Assembly (NCBI RefSeq): GCF_003951315.1
Contig: NZ_QLJH01000003.1
Span: 124,001-188,000 of the forward strand
DNA length: 64,000 nucleotides
Direction of reading: 5' to 3'
Origin: Sphingomonas sp. S-NIH.Pt15_0812
Lineage (GTDB): Bacteria > Pseudomonadota > Alphaproteobacteria > Sphingomonadales > Sphingomonadaceae
Below, one piece after another: positions 44,506 through 54,058 of this stretch. The notes beneath the pieces are model-generated. The model saw nothing but the letters and a program-made list of their open reading frames with translations. It ran no database searches and was not told the origin of the DNA. Every line of letters begins with the position of its first letter. Position 1 is the first letter of the stretch. The translations under genes and the position numbers were made by a program.

Positions 44506-44970
44506 TCACATGCAGCGGTAATAGGTCGCCACCCGGTCCAGGGCCAGTGTCAGCACCAGCCGCCCGGCCCGCGCCGGCCAGCCCAGCGCCTTTTCCGCGT
44601 CCGGCACCCCCTCGCCCGCGCATACCACCCGCCACAATATGTCCGACAGTCCCGGTCCGGCCGCCGCCACCGCCGCCTCGAACCGCCGCTTCGCCGCGAT
44701 CTGCGCGCTGGTTGGATCGTCACGATCGCCCGTCCCGCCATCGACCCGCTCGCCCCAGCGCATCGTCACCGACGGGGCGAGCTGCGCCCGCTCCCAATCG
44801 GCGCGCAACCGCTCGCCCGCCGCGCATTGCCGCTCGCTCACCAGCCCACGCGACGCCAGCCAGCCCAAGGGCGATTCCGCCCGGTTCACCGTCACCCTAC
44901 GTCCCCGCGCGGCCGGCCCCCGCACCGCCACGCCCTGTCCATCCACCACCCGTTCGACCAGATCGCGCAT
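44506..44970 (-). CDS. DUF6456 domain protein
   Basis: From ATG 44970 the 154 residues include RRVTVNRAESPLGWLASRGL, ERLRADWERAQLAPSVTMRW and a C-terminal ILWRVVCAGEGVPDAEKALG then WPARAGRLVLTLALDRVA. This is the DUF6456 pattern found in sphingomonads and relatives. It reads like a DNA-binding helical domain. The longer upstream frame runs over the divergent XRE gene and is not used. The function is unknown. Confidence 0.75.
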   Translation of the reverse strand: MRDLVERVVDGQGVAVRGPAARGRRVTVNRAESPLGWLASRGLVSERQCAAGERLRADWERAQLAPSVTMRWGERVDGGTGDRDDPTSAQIAAKRRFEAAVAAAGPGLSDILWRVVCAGEGVPDAEKALGWPARAGRLVLTLALDRVATYYRCM

Positions 44971-45067
44971 CACGGCTGCTCCTTGCCCATGGTTAGTCCG
45001 AATCGGGCTTGCCACAATGGATGGTTTGTAGGACAGCCTTGATCCTATCTGGTTTTCGGAGGCCGAC

Positions 45068-45619
45068 ATGATAACCTCGATCCGCGAGGTGCGCCGCGCC
45101 AAGGGGCTGACACTGGACGATGTGGCGCGCGCCTGCGTGCCGCCGACCACGGCGCAAACGATCGGCCGGCTGGAAATGGGCACGCGCACCGTCTCGGTCG
45201 CCTGGCTGAACCGGATCGCCGCCGCGCTGGGGGTGGAGGCGGCCGATCTGGTCCGCCTGCCCGATCGCAGCGACCTGCCGGTGGTGGCGGTGTTGAACGG
45301 CGGCACGGCGGCCGCGCCGCGTCATGACAGCGTGGTGACCTGCCCTCGGATCGATGCGGGCATGGTCGCGATCACGGTCGCCGGTGCGACGGGCGACTAT
45401 CGCGCCGGCGACCAGCTCTGGTGCGCGATGCTGACGCCCGACCAGTTCGCGCAGGCGATGAACCGCGACGTGCTGGCGCCGATGCCGGGCGGCGCATTCC
45501 TGTTCGGCCGGCTGGTCGCGCTCGCTCCGCCGACGCTGCTGCCAGTGGGCGAAGGCCTCCGCCCGATCCAGCCGCCGGCCTGGCTGGCGCTGCCCGTTCG
45601 GCTGGTCCGCTCGCTCTAG
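45068..45619 (+). CDS. XRE-family transcriptional regulator with C-terminal sensor-like domain
   Basis: The first 60 residues form an XRE HTH (IREVRRAKGLTLDDVARACV, then AQTIGRLEMGTRTVSVAWLN). The C-terminal part is a beta-rich LexA/S24-like region (VVAVLNGGTAAAPR, YRAGDQLWCAMLT) but lacks a clear Ser-Lys dyad. It is divergent from the DUF6456 gene. Its stop shares a CTAG with the stop of the convergent MHS transporter gene. Target unknown. Confidence 0.75.
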   Translation: MITSIREVRRAKGLTLDDVARACVPPTTAQTIGRLEMGTRTVSVAWLNRIAAALGVEAADLVRLPDRSDLPVVAVLNGGTAAAPRHDSVVTCPRIDAGMVAITVAGATGDYRAGDQLWCAMLTPDQFAQAMNRDVLAPMPGGAFLFGRLVALAPPTLLPVGEGLRPIQPPAWLALPVRLVRSL

Positions 45620-46905
45620 GCGGGGCGCGTCTCGTTCATCCGTAGCAGGATCGGCGCCAACCCCAGCGCCACCACCGCGATCATCAGCCCCGGCATCAGC
45701 GGCGATCCGCTCCACGCGATCAGCCGGTGCGCGACATAGGGGGCGAGGCCGCCGAAGATCGCGGTCGCGCTGGTCACGCCCAGCGCCAGTCCCGTCAGCC
45801 GTCCCTCGCCGGGGAATTGCTCGGCGGTCGCCACCGCGCCGACCGCGCTGACGCCGCCGCCCAGCATCGCGAGGATCATCGTACCGGCCACCGCCAGCGC
45901 CAGGCCGCCGCTCGCCATCATCCCGAACATCGCCGCCGGCAGCAACGCGGCCGCGCCGCACAGGCCGAGCAGCACCGGCCGCCGCCCGACCCGGTCGGTC
46001 AGCAGCCCGATTAGCGGCGTCACCATCACCACCACCAGCGCCGCGCCCGTCGACAGCCACAGCGCGGTCGCCTCACCCACCCCGCCCGTCTCGGTCAGGA
46101 AGGCGGGAACATAGGTGATGCCGACATAATAGGTGATCGATCCCAGCGCCGAGATCGCGAAGCCGCGCAGGATGCCGACACGATGCCGCGCCAGGCTCAT
46201 GCGCAGGGGGTTGCGCGGCACGCTGCCCTGCGTCGCCTGACGCTCGAACTCCGGCGACTCCTGCATCGTCGACCGGGCCAGCCACACCGAAGCCGCCAGC
46301 ACCGCACCAAACAGGAACGGGATCCGCCAGCCCCAGCCATCGAGCGCCACGACGCTCATCGTCCCGACGGTCAGCGCCGCCACGCCGGCCGCCAGCAGCC
46401 CGCCGACCTCGCTGGCGGCAGCGGCGGTGGAGGTCACCAGTCCGCGCCGCTCCGGCCGCGCGCCTTCCAGCAGATAGGCGACGACCCCGGTATATTCGCC
46501 GCCGACCGAGAAGGCCATGACGCAGCGGAGAAGCAGCAACAGCCAGCCCGCCATCGGCCCGATCTGGTCGCGGGTCGGCAACAGCGCGGTCGCCAGCATC
46601 GCCGCCGTCATCACCGCCATCGACAGCAGCATCATCCGCCGCCGGCCATATCGGTCGCCGATATGGCCGAACGCGATCGCGCCGAGCGGTCGCATCAGAT
46701 AGGCGAGCGCGAACCCCGCCAGCGTCGTCCCCAACGCCACCGCGCCGCCGCCATAGAAGACGCGCGACAGAACGGTCGCCAGATAGAGATAAAGAGTGAA
46801 ATCATACCATTCCACCACGGTCGACAGCGCCGCCACCGCCATCGAGCGACGCGACACTGCGGCCGGGATGGCGGCGGGCGACGACATGGCGGGGCTCAAT
46901 GCCAC
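45616..46905 (-). CDS. MFS metabolite:H+ symporter (MHS family)
   Basis: A 429-residue, 12-helix transporter. Family signs are VVEWYDFTLYLYLATVLSRV at helix 1, the loop 2-3 motif GHIGDRYGRRRMM and a repeated TDRVGRRPVLL at loop 8-9, plus SVGGEYTGVVAYLLE in helix 4-5. Members carry proline/betaine, 2-oxoglutarate, citrate and similar solutes. The substrate is not evident. It is preceded by tRNA-Val on the same strand. Confidence 0.85.
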   Translation of the reverse strand: MALSPAMSSPAAIPAAVSRRSMAVAALSTVVEWYDFTLYLYLATVLSRVFYGGGAVALGTTLAGFALAYLMRPLGAIAFGHIGDRYGRRRMMLLSMAVMTAAMLATALLPTRDQIGPMAGWLLLLLRCVMAFSVGGEYTGVVAYLLEGARPERRGLVTSTAAAASEVGGLLAAGVAALTVGTMSVVALDGWGWRIPFLFGAVLAASVWLARSTMQESPEFERQATQGSVPRNPLRMSLARHRVGILRGFAISALGSITYYVGITYVPAFLTETGGVGEATALWLSTGAALVVVMVTPLIGLLTDRVGRRPVLLGLCGAAALLPAAMFGMMASGGLALAVAGTMILAMLGGGVSAVGAVATAEQFPGEGRLTGLALGVTSATAIFGGLAPYVAHRLIAWSGSPLMPGLMIAVVALGLAPILLRMNETRPA

Positions 46906-47013
46906 GCGCCGTCGTAAATCGAGGGATGCTTCACGTCCTGCTCCGTCCCATGGCTGCGCGAACCAACGATTCAGATCAGGATCGGCCCCAACCCGCCCGA
47001 CAGCGGATGCAAA

Positions 47014-47089
47014 TGGTGGGCGCTGACGGGCTCGAACCGCCGACCCTCTCGGTGTAAACGAGATGCTCTACCAACTGAGCTAAGCGCCC
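47014..47089 (-). tRNA. tRNA-Val (anticodon TAC)
   Basis: A 76-nt tRNA on the minus strand. The acceptor GGGCGCT pairs with AGCGCCC, followed by A and an encoded CCA. It has D arm AGCTCAGTTGGTAGAGC, anticodon arm TCTCG-TTTACAC-CGAGA with anticodon TAC, and T arm with GGTTCGAGCC. All stems are intact. Confidence 0.95.
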
Positions 47090-47414
47090 CTCTCGGGGAA
47101 ACCGCCGAATAGCGTGGTTTTCGGCGGCTGCAAGACCTGTCGTCCCTGGCGCGGCCCTCGCGTCCCTATCCGTATCCGTATCCGCCTGGACAGGATATCG
47201 GAACCGGCTCCTATAATGGGTGGTGCGTGCGCGGCAGCCGGATGGACCATTGCCAGGCCATCGGGTCGATCACCTCGAAAATGGACGGTAAAATCCTTGG
47301 TGGTTCCATGATATAGGATAGAGCTTCTCCTGGGATCACTATTGTTGCAGGCGACGTCGCGAACGCGTCCAGCCTGACAGGTGATTGCGTCGTCTCCTCC
47401 GTGCTAGGTCTCCC

Positions 47415-48692
47415 ATGCTGCTGACGCTCATGCCCACGGTCGTCGATCCGCCCATGATCACCGACGCCCTCGGCCGGATAGAGGCCGAGGGACTGTGGGA
47501 CGAGGTCAGTGGCCGCTGCACGGGCACCATCCGCAAGATGCCCCTGTCCCCCGCCCTGGCGCGGATCGTCCGGATGGTGACCTGGTCGGAGAATCGCCGG
47601 ATCGCGCTCGGCTGGTTCCGCAACGTGACGGCCATCCTGTGGCTGACCATGCCCTTCGACTATATCGTCGCGCCCCAGGCGCTGACGGCGATCGTCCTGG
47701 GACACGGCGTGTTGTCGACCAGCACCTATCTGCTCGCCCGACGGGCGTGGCGGGATATCGGGCATGAGCGGTGGCAGGGCCTGACCACCTGCCTGTTCAC
47801 CTTCGTCGTCATGCTGTCGGCGATCTATACCGGGTCGGAACTGGGCGGACAGGATTTCGAGCGGCTGCTGAACATCGGCTTTTTCGGCCTGGCGGTGGGG
47901 CTGGTGCTGCTGCCGCTCAGTCTGTGGTGGACCAGTTGGACCGCGGCCGTGCTCGGCCTGGCGTTCCTGGCGAGCCAATATGTCAATCCCGCCATCGGCG
48001 ATGCGAACGGGCTGCTCTACACCCTCTATTTCAGCATCCTGAGCATCGCCCTGATCTACACGCGGATGCATATGATCCGGCGGCAGGTCCGCAGCACGCT
48101 GGCGCGGCTGAGCGAGGCCCGGCATCGCCACATGCTGGTGCAGGCCTATGACCGGCTGCGCATCATGGCGGCCACCGACCCGCTCACCGGCCTCTACAAC
48201 CGGCAGGCGATGGCCGATGCCTTCGCCCGCCTGACTGGCGAGATGGCGGCGGACGCGCCGCTGTCGGTCGCGATGATCGACATCGACGATTTCAAGCGAC
48301 TGAACGACAGCCTGGGCCATGCGGTCGGCGACCAGGCGTTGCGGACGATGGGCACATTGTTGCAGGATCTCGCCGCCGCACACCGGGCGGTCTGCGGCCG
48401 GATCGGCGGTGAGGAGTTCCTGATCCTGCTGCCCCATACCGATGGGGCCGGAGCCCGCCAGTGGGTGGCGACGCTGATGCAGGCGCTGGCCGACCGCGCC
48501 ATCCCCAATCCCGAATCGCGGATCGCCCCGCAGGTCACGGTGAGCGCCGGCATCGTCTCCACGACCACAGGCGAAGGCCATGGACTGGAGGCGCTGATGC
48601 GCGCGGCGGATCAGGCGCTCTATGCCGCCAAGCGGGCGGGGCGGAACCGGGTCGCGGCGGCGGACATGCCGCCATCGTCCATCCTGGTCTGA
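47415..48692 (+). CDS. Membrane-bound diguanylate cyclase (GGDEF)
   Basis: From ATG 47415 the 425-residue protein has an N-terminal membrane sensor of about six helices (FRNVTAILWLTMPFDYIVAP to GLLYTLYFSILSIALIYTRM), a linker helix, then a GGDEF domain. The domain shows DPLTGLYNRQAMADAF, a metal-binding MIDIDDFKRLND and the active loop GRIGGEEFLILLP. GGEEF is catalytically competent, so it should make c-di-GMP. No RxxD inhibitory site is seen five residues before the loop. Signal sensed is unknown. Confidence 0.85.
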   Translation: MLLTLMPTVVDPPMITDALGRIEAEGLWDEVSGRCTGTIRKMPLSPALARIVRMVTWSENRRIALGWFRNVTAILWLTMPFDYIVAPQALTAIVLGHGVLSTSTYLLARRAWRDIGHERWQGLTTCLFTFVVMLSAIYTGSELGGQDFERLLNIGFFGLAVGLVLLPLSLWWTSWTAAVLGLAFLASQYVNPAIGDANGLLYTLYFSILSIALIYTRMHMIRRQVRSTLARLSEARHRHMLVQAYDRLRIMAATDPLTGLYNRQAMADAFARLTGEMAADAPLSVAMIDIDDFKRLNDSLGHAVGDQALRTMGTLLQDLAAAHRAVCGRIGGEEFLILLPHTDGAGARQWVATLMQALADRAIPNPESRIAPQVTVSAGIVSTTTGEGHGLEALMRAADQALYAAKRAGRNRVAAADMPPSSILV

Positions 48693-48765
48693 TACCGGCG
48701 CGCCACGCGGGGCGGCCGATACCGGATGCCGGAGGAAGCGATGGCCCGCTCCCTCCGGTCCATCC

Positions 48766-50328
48766 TCAACGGATGTCGAGCATCACCACCGACTTGGGCG
48801 GCAGGGTCACGGTCAGGCGACCATCGGCTAGGGTCGCGCCGGTGAAGGCCGCCGGGACGACCGCATTGGGTGCGTCGAACGTGTTGTGCGCGTCCATCGT
48901 CGGCGCGGTCACGATGCGGCCGGTCACGCCCGAGCCCGTCACGCCGGTCAGCGCGACCGTCACCGTCGCCGGCTGGTTCGGATCGACATTGGTCAGGCCC
49001 ATATGCACCACGCCGTCGGTGCCGCGCACCGCGCTGGCGCTGACCGCCTTCAGCGTCCACTCGTTCTTGTTGTACCAGCGCGACTGCACGTCGACCGGCA
49101 GCACGACGCCGTCCTGATAGTCCTTGTACAGGTCGAACACCCAATAGGTCGGCGTCTTCACCATGCGGTTGCCGTCGGTCAGCATCATCGCCTGGAGCAC
49201 GTTGATCATCTGCGCGATATTGGCGCCGCGCAGGCGATCGGTGTGGCGGGCAAAGATGTCGAAGTTCAGGCTGGTGACCAGCGCGTCGCGCAGCGAGTTC
49301 TGCTGGTAGAGGAAGCCCGGATGGCTGCCCGGCTCCTGATCGTACCAGGTGCCCCATTCGTCGACCAGCATCGCCACGCGCTTCTTGGGGTCGTATTTGT
49401 CCATCACCGCGGCGTGGCGGCTGACCAGCTCCTCCATCTTCACCGTCTTGGCGAGCGTGCGCGCCCAGCCATCCTCGTCGAAGCCGGTCGCCGCGCCCTT
49501 ATGCTCCCAGGTGCCGGGGACGGTGTAGTAATGGACGCCGATGCCGTCGAACTGCGCGCTGGCGTCGCGCATCATCACCTCGGTCCAGTTATAGTCCTCG
49601 GAATTGGCGCCGCTGGCGATCCGCATCACCTTCTGCCCCTCGGGCATCTTGATGAAGGTGGAATAGCGGCGGGTCACGTCGGCCGCATATTCGGGGCGCA
49701 TATTGCCGCCGCAGCCCCACAGCTCGTTGCCGATGCCGAACATCGACAGCTTCCACGGGGCCTTGCGGCCGTTCGCCGCGCGCTCCTTGGCCAGGCTCGA
49801 TCCGGTCGGCGAGGTCATGTACTCGACCCACTCCGCCAGCTCATAGGGCGGCGCGCTGCCGATATTGCCGGAGACATAGGGTTCGGCGCCGACCAGCTCC
49901 GAATAATTCATGAACTCGTTGGTGCCGAAGCTGTTGTCCTCGGTCACGCCACCCCAGTTGGTGTTGATCTTGATCTTGCGCTTCGCCTGCGGGCCGACAC
50001 CCTCGCGCCAGTGATATTCGTCGGCGAAGCAGCCGCCCGGCCAGCGGATCACCGGCGTGCGGATCGCCTTCAGCGCGTCGATCACGTCGCGGCGATAGCC
50101 GTCGACATTGGGGATCTTGCTCCCCTTGCCGACCCAGATGCCGCCATAGATGCCGGTGCCCAGATGCTCGGCGAACTGGCCGAACAGCCTTCGATCGAAC
50201 TTGGGCGCGGGCGTGTCGCCGTGCACCGTCACCACATTCTCGCCCGCCGGGGCGGCCGTGGGCGCCTGCGCAACTGCCGGTGCGGCCAGCACGAGCGCCA
50301 GCGCACTGAAGATCATTGGCTTCATCAT
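48766..50328 (-). CDS. Exported alpha-L-arabinofuranosidase, GH51
   Basis: The 520-residue protein has a signal peptide (MMKPMIFSALALVLAAPAVA) and the GH51 core. It includes GQFAEHLGTGIYGGIWVGKG, VIRWPGGCFADEYHW, the acid/base Glu in MFGIGNELWGCGG and the nucleophile Glu in AMLVDEWGTWYDQ. A C-terminal beta domain follows. It releases L-arabinose from arabinans or arabinoxylan outside the cytoplasm. A perfect GntR-type palindrome lies 141 bases upstream, and a GntR gene is divergent. It fits with the arabinose dehydrogenase and AraD1 genes downstream at 56-58 kb. Confidence 0.9.
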   Translation of the reverse strand: MMKPMIFSALALVLAAPAVAQAPTAAPAGENVVTVHGDTPAPKFDRRLFGQFAEHLGTGIYGGIWVGKGSKIPNVDGYRRDVIDALKAIRTPVIRWPGGCFADEYHWREGVGPQAKRKIKINTNWGGVTEDNSFGTNEFMNYSELVGAEPYVSGNIGSAPPYELAEWVEYMTSPTGSSLAKERAANGRKAPWKLSMFGIGNELWGCGGNMRPEYAADVTRRYSTFIKMPEGQKVMRIASGANSEDYNWTEVMMRDASAQFDGIGVHYYTVPGTWEHKGAATGFDEDGWARTLAKTVKMEELVSRHAAVMDKYDPKKRVAMLVDEWGTWYDQEPGSHPGFLYQQNSLRDALVTSLNFDIFARHTDRLRGANIAQMINVLQAMMLTDGNRMVKTPTYWVFDLYKDYQDGVVLPVDVQSRWYNKNEWTLKAVSASAVRGTDGVVHMGLTNVDPNQPATVTVALTGVTGSGVTGRIVTAPTMDAHNTFDAPNAVVPAAFTGATLADGRLTVTLPPKSVVMLDIR

Positions 50329-50468
50329 ATCTCCGTCGCGCGGGGGGCCCGCGCCTGTTCGGGGGTGGTGCCGATGTCGGCGGATATCCGGGACGGGGCG
50401 GACGATGCCGCCGGAACGATCAGGCCTGTCGCGCGCCGACGCATGAAAACTCCTCTCCCTTTCCGGCT

Positions 50469-50481
50469 CTTGTCAGACAAG
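50469..50481. promoter_or_regulatory. Perfect GntR-type palindrome CTTGTCAGACAAG
   Basis: CTTGTC-A-GACAAG lies in the divergent region between the arabinofuranosidase gene (start 50328, minus) and a GntR regulator (start 50593, plus). Its core TTGTCAGACAA differs by one base from sites at 54001-54011 and 56296-56306. FCD-type GntR proteins commonly bind such short odd-length palindromes. Confidence 0.6.
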
Positions 50482-50592
50482 CTATCGGCAAGGTCAAGCG
50501 TGTTGACCCGCGATCGGGCCCGGATCCGAACGGCCTGCTTGCGAAAGGGTACGGACTGGGCCTAGGTTTCCGCGAAATCAGAGGATGAATGG

Positions 50593-51342
50593 ATGGCGGC
50601 CGGCAAGCGGGCACAACCCGCGCATATCTCGCTTGCACGGCAGATCGGCGTGGCGATCGTAACCGGCACCCATGTGCCGGGCAGCATCCTGCCCGGCGAG
50701 ATCGAACTGGCCGAACGTCTGGGTGTCTCGCGCAGCGTCATCCGGGAATCGCTGCGGATGCTGGCGGCGAAGGGGCTGGTCGAGAGCAAGCCCAAGGCGG
50801 GCACGCGGGTGCGCGAGCGCGCCGACTGGAATCTGCTCGACCCCGAACTGCTCGGCTGGATGCTGGAGGGCGCGCCGCCCGTGCCCTTCGTGCGCAGCCT
50901 GTTCCAGCTGCGCATGATCGTCGAGCCGGCGGCGGCGGAACTCGCCGCGCTGGGGCGCACCGCGCGCCAGCTCGCCCGGCTGGGCCATGCATTGCAGGAA
51001 ATGGAGCGGCACGGCCTCGGCACCGATGCCGGTCGCGAGGCGGATCGGACCTTCCACGCCGTGATCCTGGAGGCGACGGGCAACGAACTGCTGGTCAGCC
51101 TGTCCGCCAGCATCGCGGCGGCGGTCCACTGGACGACCTTCTTCAAATATCGCAGCGCCCGGCCGCCGCGCGATCCGATCCCGCAGCATCAGGCGCTGTT
51201 CGAGGCGATCGCGCAAGGCGATCCCGCCGCCGCGCGCCTCGCCACTGCGGAACTGGTCGAACAGGCGCGGATCGATACCGAGGCTTCGATCGAGGAGGGG
51301 CATTCGACGCTGCCGGCGGCGAAGCGGGACAGCCAGAGATGA
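50593..51342 (+). CDS. GntR-family regulator, FadR/FCD subfamily (paralog 1)
   Basis: The 249-residue protein has an N-terminal winged helix (HISLARQIGVAIVTGTHVPG to LGVSRSVIRESLRMLAAKGL) and an FCD ligand domain. The FCD domain has the metal-ligand pattern LRMIVEPAAAELAAL, DRTFHAVILEATGNELL, and a late PQHQALFEAI. It is clearly paralogous to the GntR at 55440-56216; both carry the segment WNLLDP followed by LGW. It probably controls the divergent arabinofuranosidase gene via the palindrome at 50469. Effector likely a sugar acid; inferred. Confidence 0.85.
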   Translation: MAAGKRAQPAHISLARQIGVAIVTGTHVPGSILPGEIELAERLGVSRSVIRESLRMLAAKGLVESKPKAGTRVRERADWNLLDPELLGWMLEGAPPVPFVRSLFQLRMIVEPAAAELAALGRTARQLARLGHALQEMERHGLGTDAGREADRTFHAVILEATGNELLVSLSASIAAAVHWTTFFKYRSARPPRDPIPQHQALFEAIAQGDPAAARLATAELVEQARIDTEASIEEGHSTLPAAKRDSQR

Positions 51343-51393
51343 GCCGGCGCCTATCACCCCCCAGGTGATGCCGGCCATCCGTCTCCCGTTCCG

Positions 51394-52437
51394 TCACCCC
51401 ACGCAGATACGGTCGCGCCCCTGCGCCTTGGCCGCATAGAGCAGCCGATCGGCGCGCTCGATCGCCACATCGACGGGTTCCTCGGCGCGAACGGCGGTGA
51501 CGCCGGCCGAGAAGGTGATGACCCCCAGCGCCGCCCCCGTCTCGCGGTTGCGGAACCGCTTGCCCGCGACCGACTGGCGCGCCGAATCGAGCAGCTCGGC
51601 CGCGGCACTGAGTTGCAGGCCGTTGAGCAGCAATACGAATTCCTCGCCGCCATGGCGGGCGACGAGATGGTCGGAGCAGGATTCGCGAAGCGTGTCGCCC
51701 AGCACCTTCAGCACCCGGTCGCCGACCATATGGCCGTGCACGTCGTTGATCCGCTTGAATCGGTCGACATCGCACAGCGCGATGCAATGCGGCGCGGGCA
51801 AGGTGGCGCGCTGTTCATAGGCTTCGGTAAAGGCGAGCCGGTTGGCCAGGCCGGTCATCGGGTCGCGCCGCGCGGTCGAGCGCGCCTCGGCCAGCTTGCC
51901 GCGCAGCATCTCCGCTTCCTGCGTCGCCTCCGCCAGCTTGTCCTCGCTCTCGCGGACGCGGGAAATCATCGCACCGGCCAGTCGCGACAATTCATCGATC
52001 GCGCTGGTCGAGGATTGCAGCTCGATCATCGCCGCGCTCTCGGCCAGGTCGCGGCCGAAATCGCGGGTCTCGAAATGCATCGTGCGCGTCAGCATCGCGA
52101 AGCTGTCCATCTGCGCCGCGGTCTCGCTGACCAGCCGGTCCGCCTCGCGATTCGGCACCGGCGCGAGGTCGCGCAGGCGGCGAACGGGATCGGCTCCCAT
52201 CATCACGCGCCCACCCAGCCGCTCTACTTCCTGATGCGTCAGGCGGACACCGCCATCGACCAGTTCGCGCACCTCGCGGGCCAGGGGGCTATCGGGGGCC
52301 GACAGCACGGCGTGGACGAACGCATAGTGCAACGGATCCGGGCTGAGGCGGTGATCGGCCAGGAACAGGCCGATCTGCGCGTACAAATCGTCCTTTCCCT
52401 TGCTCCTGCGCCGCCAGACCAAGCCGGCGTCCCCCAT
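51394..52437 (-). CDS. Soluble diguanylate cyclase (GGDEF) with helical N-terminus
   Basis: A 347-residue protein. Residues 1-180 are helical, with a coiled coil (ISRVRESEDKLAEATQEAEM), and lack membrane segments. The GGDEF domain has RRDPMTGLANRLAFTEAYEQ, CDVDRFKRIND and RHGGEEFVLLLNG, all needed for c-di-GMP synthesis. No I-site is seen. It likely dimerises through the coiled coil. It is convergent with the GntR gene at 50593. Confidence 0.85.
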   Translation of the reverse strand: MGDAGLVWRRRSKGKDDLYAQIGLFLADHRLSPDPLHYAFVHAVLSAPDSPLAREVRELVDGGVRLTHQEVERLGGRVMMGADPVRRLRDLAPVPNREADRLVSETAAQMDSFAMLTRTMHFETRDFGRDLAESAAMIELQSSTSAIDELSRLAGAMISRVRESEDKLAEATQEAEMLRGKLAEARSTARRDPMTGLANRLAFTEAYEQRATLPAPHCIALCDVDRFKRINDVHGHMVGDRVLKVLGDTLRESCSDHLVARHGGEEFVLLLNGLQLSAAAELLDSARQSVAGKRFRNRETGAALGVITFSAGVTAVRAEEPVDVAIERADRLLYAAKAQGRDRICVG

Positions 52438-52521
52438 ATCACCCTCCGCGATTCCCCTGAGGCCCTCGTTATAGGCGGAAAATCGTTAGCGTTTGGTGTT
52501 AGCCGATCCAATTTGGTTTTA

Positions 52522-53070
52522 TTATTGCGTTTTCGACAGTTTACGCACCGCCGCCAAAGTCTGCGCCACGTGATCGGCAGGGTTCATGTCATCATGGACG
52601 AAAGCAATCCGTCCAGCACGGTCAATGACGTAACTGGTCCGCTTGGTGAGATCACGGCCCGCCATCTGCCGACCCAGCGCGACATCATAGCCGCGCACCA
52701 CCGTCGGGCCGGCGCTGGCCACCGCGAACTTGCCCGCGCACTTCTCCGCCGAGAAGCGCTGGAGCGTCGGCACGTCGTCGCTCGACATGCCGATCACCGT
52801 CGCGCCCGCCGCCCGGAATTGCGGGATCGCCTCGGCAAAGGCATGGGCCTCGGCGTTGCAGCCGCCGGTATAGGCCGCCGGGAAGAAATAGAGCACGACC
52901 GGCCCCTTCTTCAGCTGTTCCTTCAGATGGACCTGGAACACCTTGCCCGCCATCGCGCCGCGGGTCGTGAAGTCGGGCGCGGCCGCACCGGGCGCGAGCG
53001 CGGCGAGGACGGGGGCGGCGCAGGCCAGCGCACCGGCCAGCAGGGGAAGGGCGATCGGTATCAGGCGCAT
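52522..53070 (-). CDS. Exported peroxiredoxin (AhpC/TSA, Bcp-like)
   Basis: From ATG 53070 the 182-residue protein carries a signal peptide (MRLIPIALPLLAGALACAAP, cleaved after VLAALA). The thioredoxin-fold core has PVVLYFFPAAYTGGCNAEAH, where PxxxTxxC holds the peroxidatic Cys. VIGMSSDDVPTLQRF and TSYVIDRAGRIAFVHDDMNP are typical of Bcp/AhpC relatives. It would reduce peroxides in the periplasm. A second Cys (FSAEKCAG) may serve as resolving residue. Confidence 0.85.
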   Translation of the reverse strand: MRLIPIALPLLAGALACAAPVLAALAPGAAAPDFTTRGAMAGKVFQVHLKEQLKKGPVVLYFFPAAYTGGCNAEAHAFAEAIPQFRAAGATVIGMSSDDVPTLQRFSAEKCAGKFAVASAGPTVVRGYDVALGRQMAGRDLTKRTSYVIDRAGRIAFVHDDMNPADHVAQTLAAVRKLSKTQ

Positions 53071-53142
53071 GGTAACATCCTCACATATCGTTCTGTCCCC
53101 TGCGGTGTAGCGCGATGGCCGCCGCCGCGATAGGCTTCGGCC

Positions 53143-53949
53143 ATGCCTGTCCATTCTTCCGATATCGCCCTCGCCCACAGCCTTGCCGATGCGGCGGGCG
53201 CGGTGATCCGCCCCTATTTCCGCCGCCCCGCCGGGCTGGAGCTGAAGGCGGACCAGTCCCCCGTCACCCGTGCCGACCGCGAGGCGGAGGCGGCGATGCG
53301 CCGGCTGATCGAGGCGGAGCGATCGGGCGACGGCATCCATGGCGAGGAATATGGCGTCAAGGCGGGCGTCACCGGCCGGCAATGGGTGCTGGACCCGATC
53401 GACGGCACCCGCTCCTTCGCCAGCGGCCGGGCGATCTTCGGCACGCTGATCGCGCTGGTCGAGGATGGCTGGCCGGTGCTGGGCATCATCGACCAGCCGG
53501 TGCAGCGCGAACGCTGGGTCGGGGTGATGGGCCGCCCCACCACCTTCAACGGCGTGCCCTGCCGGACGCGCGCCTGCCCGGCGCTGGACGGTGCGATCGT
53601 CGCCACCACCAGTCCGCATCTGTTCGACGACGAAGACGTGCCGCACTTCATGGCGCTGGTCACCGCGGCGAGCGGCGGGCGACCGCGCCAGGGGCCGGTC
53701 TATGGCGGCGACTGCTATAATTACGGACTGGTCGCGAGCGGCCATCTCGACATCGTCTGCGAGAGCGGGCTGAAACTGCACGACTTCGCCGCGCTGGTGC
53801 CGGTGGTGGAGGGCGCCGGCGGCCGGATGTGCGACTGGAACGGCGACCCGCTGACCGCCGACAGCGAGGGCCATGTGCTGGCGATCGGCGACCCGGCGCG
53901 CGCCGAGGAGGTGCTGGAGGCGCTGCGCACCCTGCCGCACGCCCACTGA
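53143..53949 (+). CDS. hisN: Inositol-phosphatase-family histidinol-phosphatase (HisN-like)
   Basis: The 268-residue protein has the FIG-superfamily metal sites: GIHGEEYGVKAG (Glu), WVLDPIDGTRSFASG (DPIDGT) and LKLHDFAALVPVVEGAGGRM (Asp near the end). The SFASGRAIFGTLIAL context fits the HisN subgroup, which hydrolyses L-histidinol phosphate. No his genes are adjacent, so the substrate is by family resemblance. Confidence 0.8.
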   Translation: MPVHSSDIALAHSLADAAGAVIRPYFRRPAGLELKADQSPVTRADREAEAAMRRLIEAERSGDGIHGEEYGVKAGVTGRQWVLDPIDGTRSFASGRAIFGTLIALVEDGWPVLGIIDQPVQRERWVGVMGRPTTFNGVPCRTRACPALDGAIVATTSPHLFDDEDVPHFMALVTAASGGRPRQGPVYGGDCYNYGLVASGHLDIVCESGLKLHDFAALVPVVEGAGGRMCDWNGDPLTADSEGHVLAIGDPARAEEVLEALRTLPHAH

Positions 53950-53999
53950 TCTCTCCGACATTGGCACCGCACGGTCGATTGACACCGGCCTTGGTAGGT

Positions 54000-54012
54000 T
54001 TAGTCTGACAAC
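54000..54012. promoter_or_regulatory. GntR-type operator candidate before FHS transporter
   Basis: TTAGTCTGACAAC is the exact reverse complement of GTTGTCAGACTAA found at 56295-56307 and differs by one core base from the perfect palindrome at 50469. It lies 47 bases before the transporter ATG, within the promoter zone. Confidence 0.6.
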
Positions 54013-54058
54013 AAAAGCCGGGGCCGGGTTCGGCCGTCCGGTGCCAAGGAGAGAGACG

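Noticed and set aside
47211..48581. 456-codon minus-strand frame
   Set aside because: Antisense to the GGDEF gene, which has intact catalytic and membrane features.
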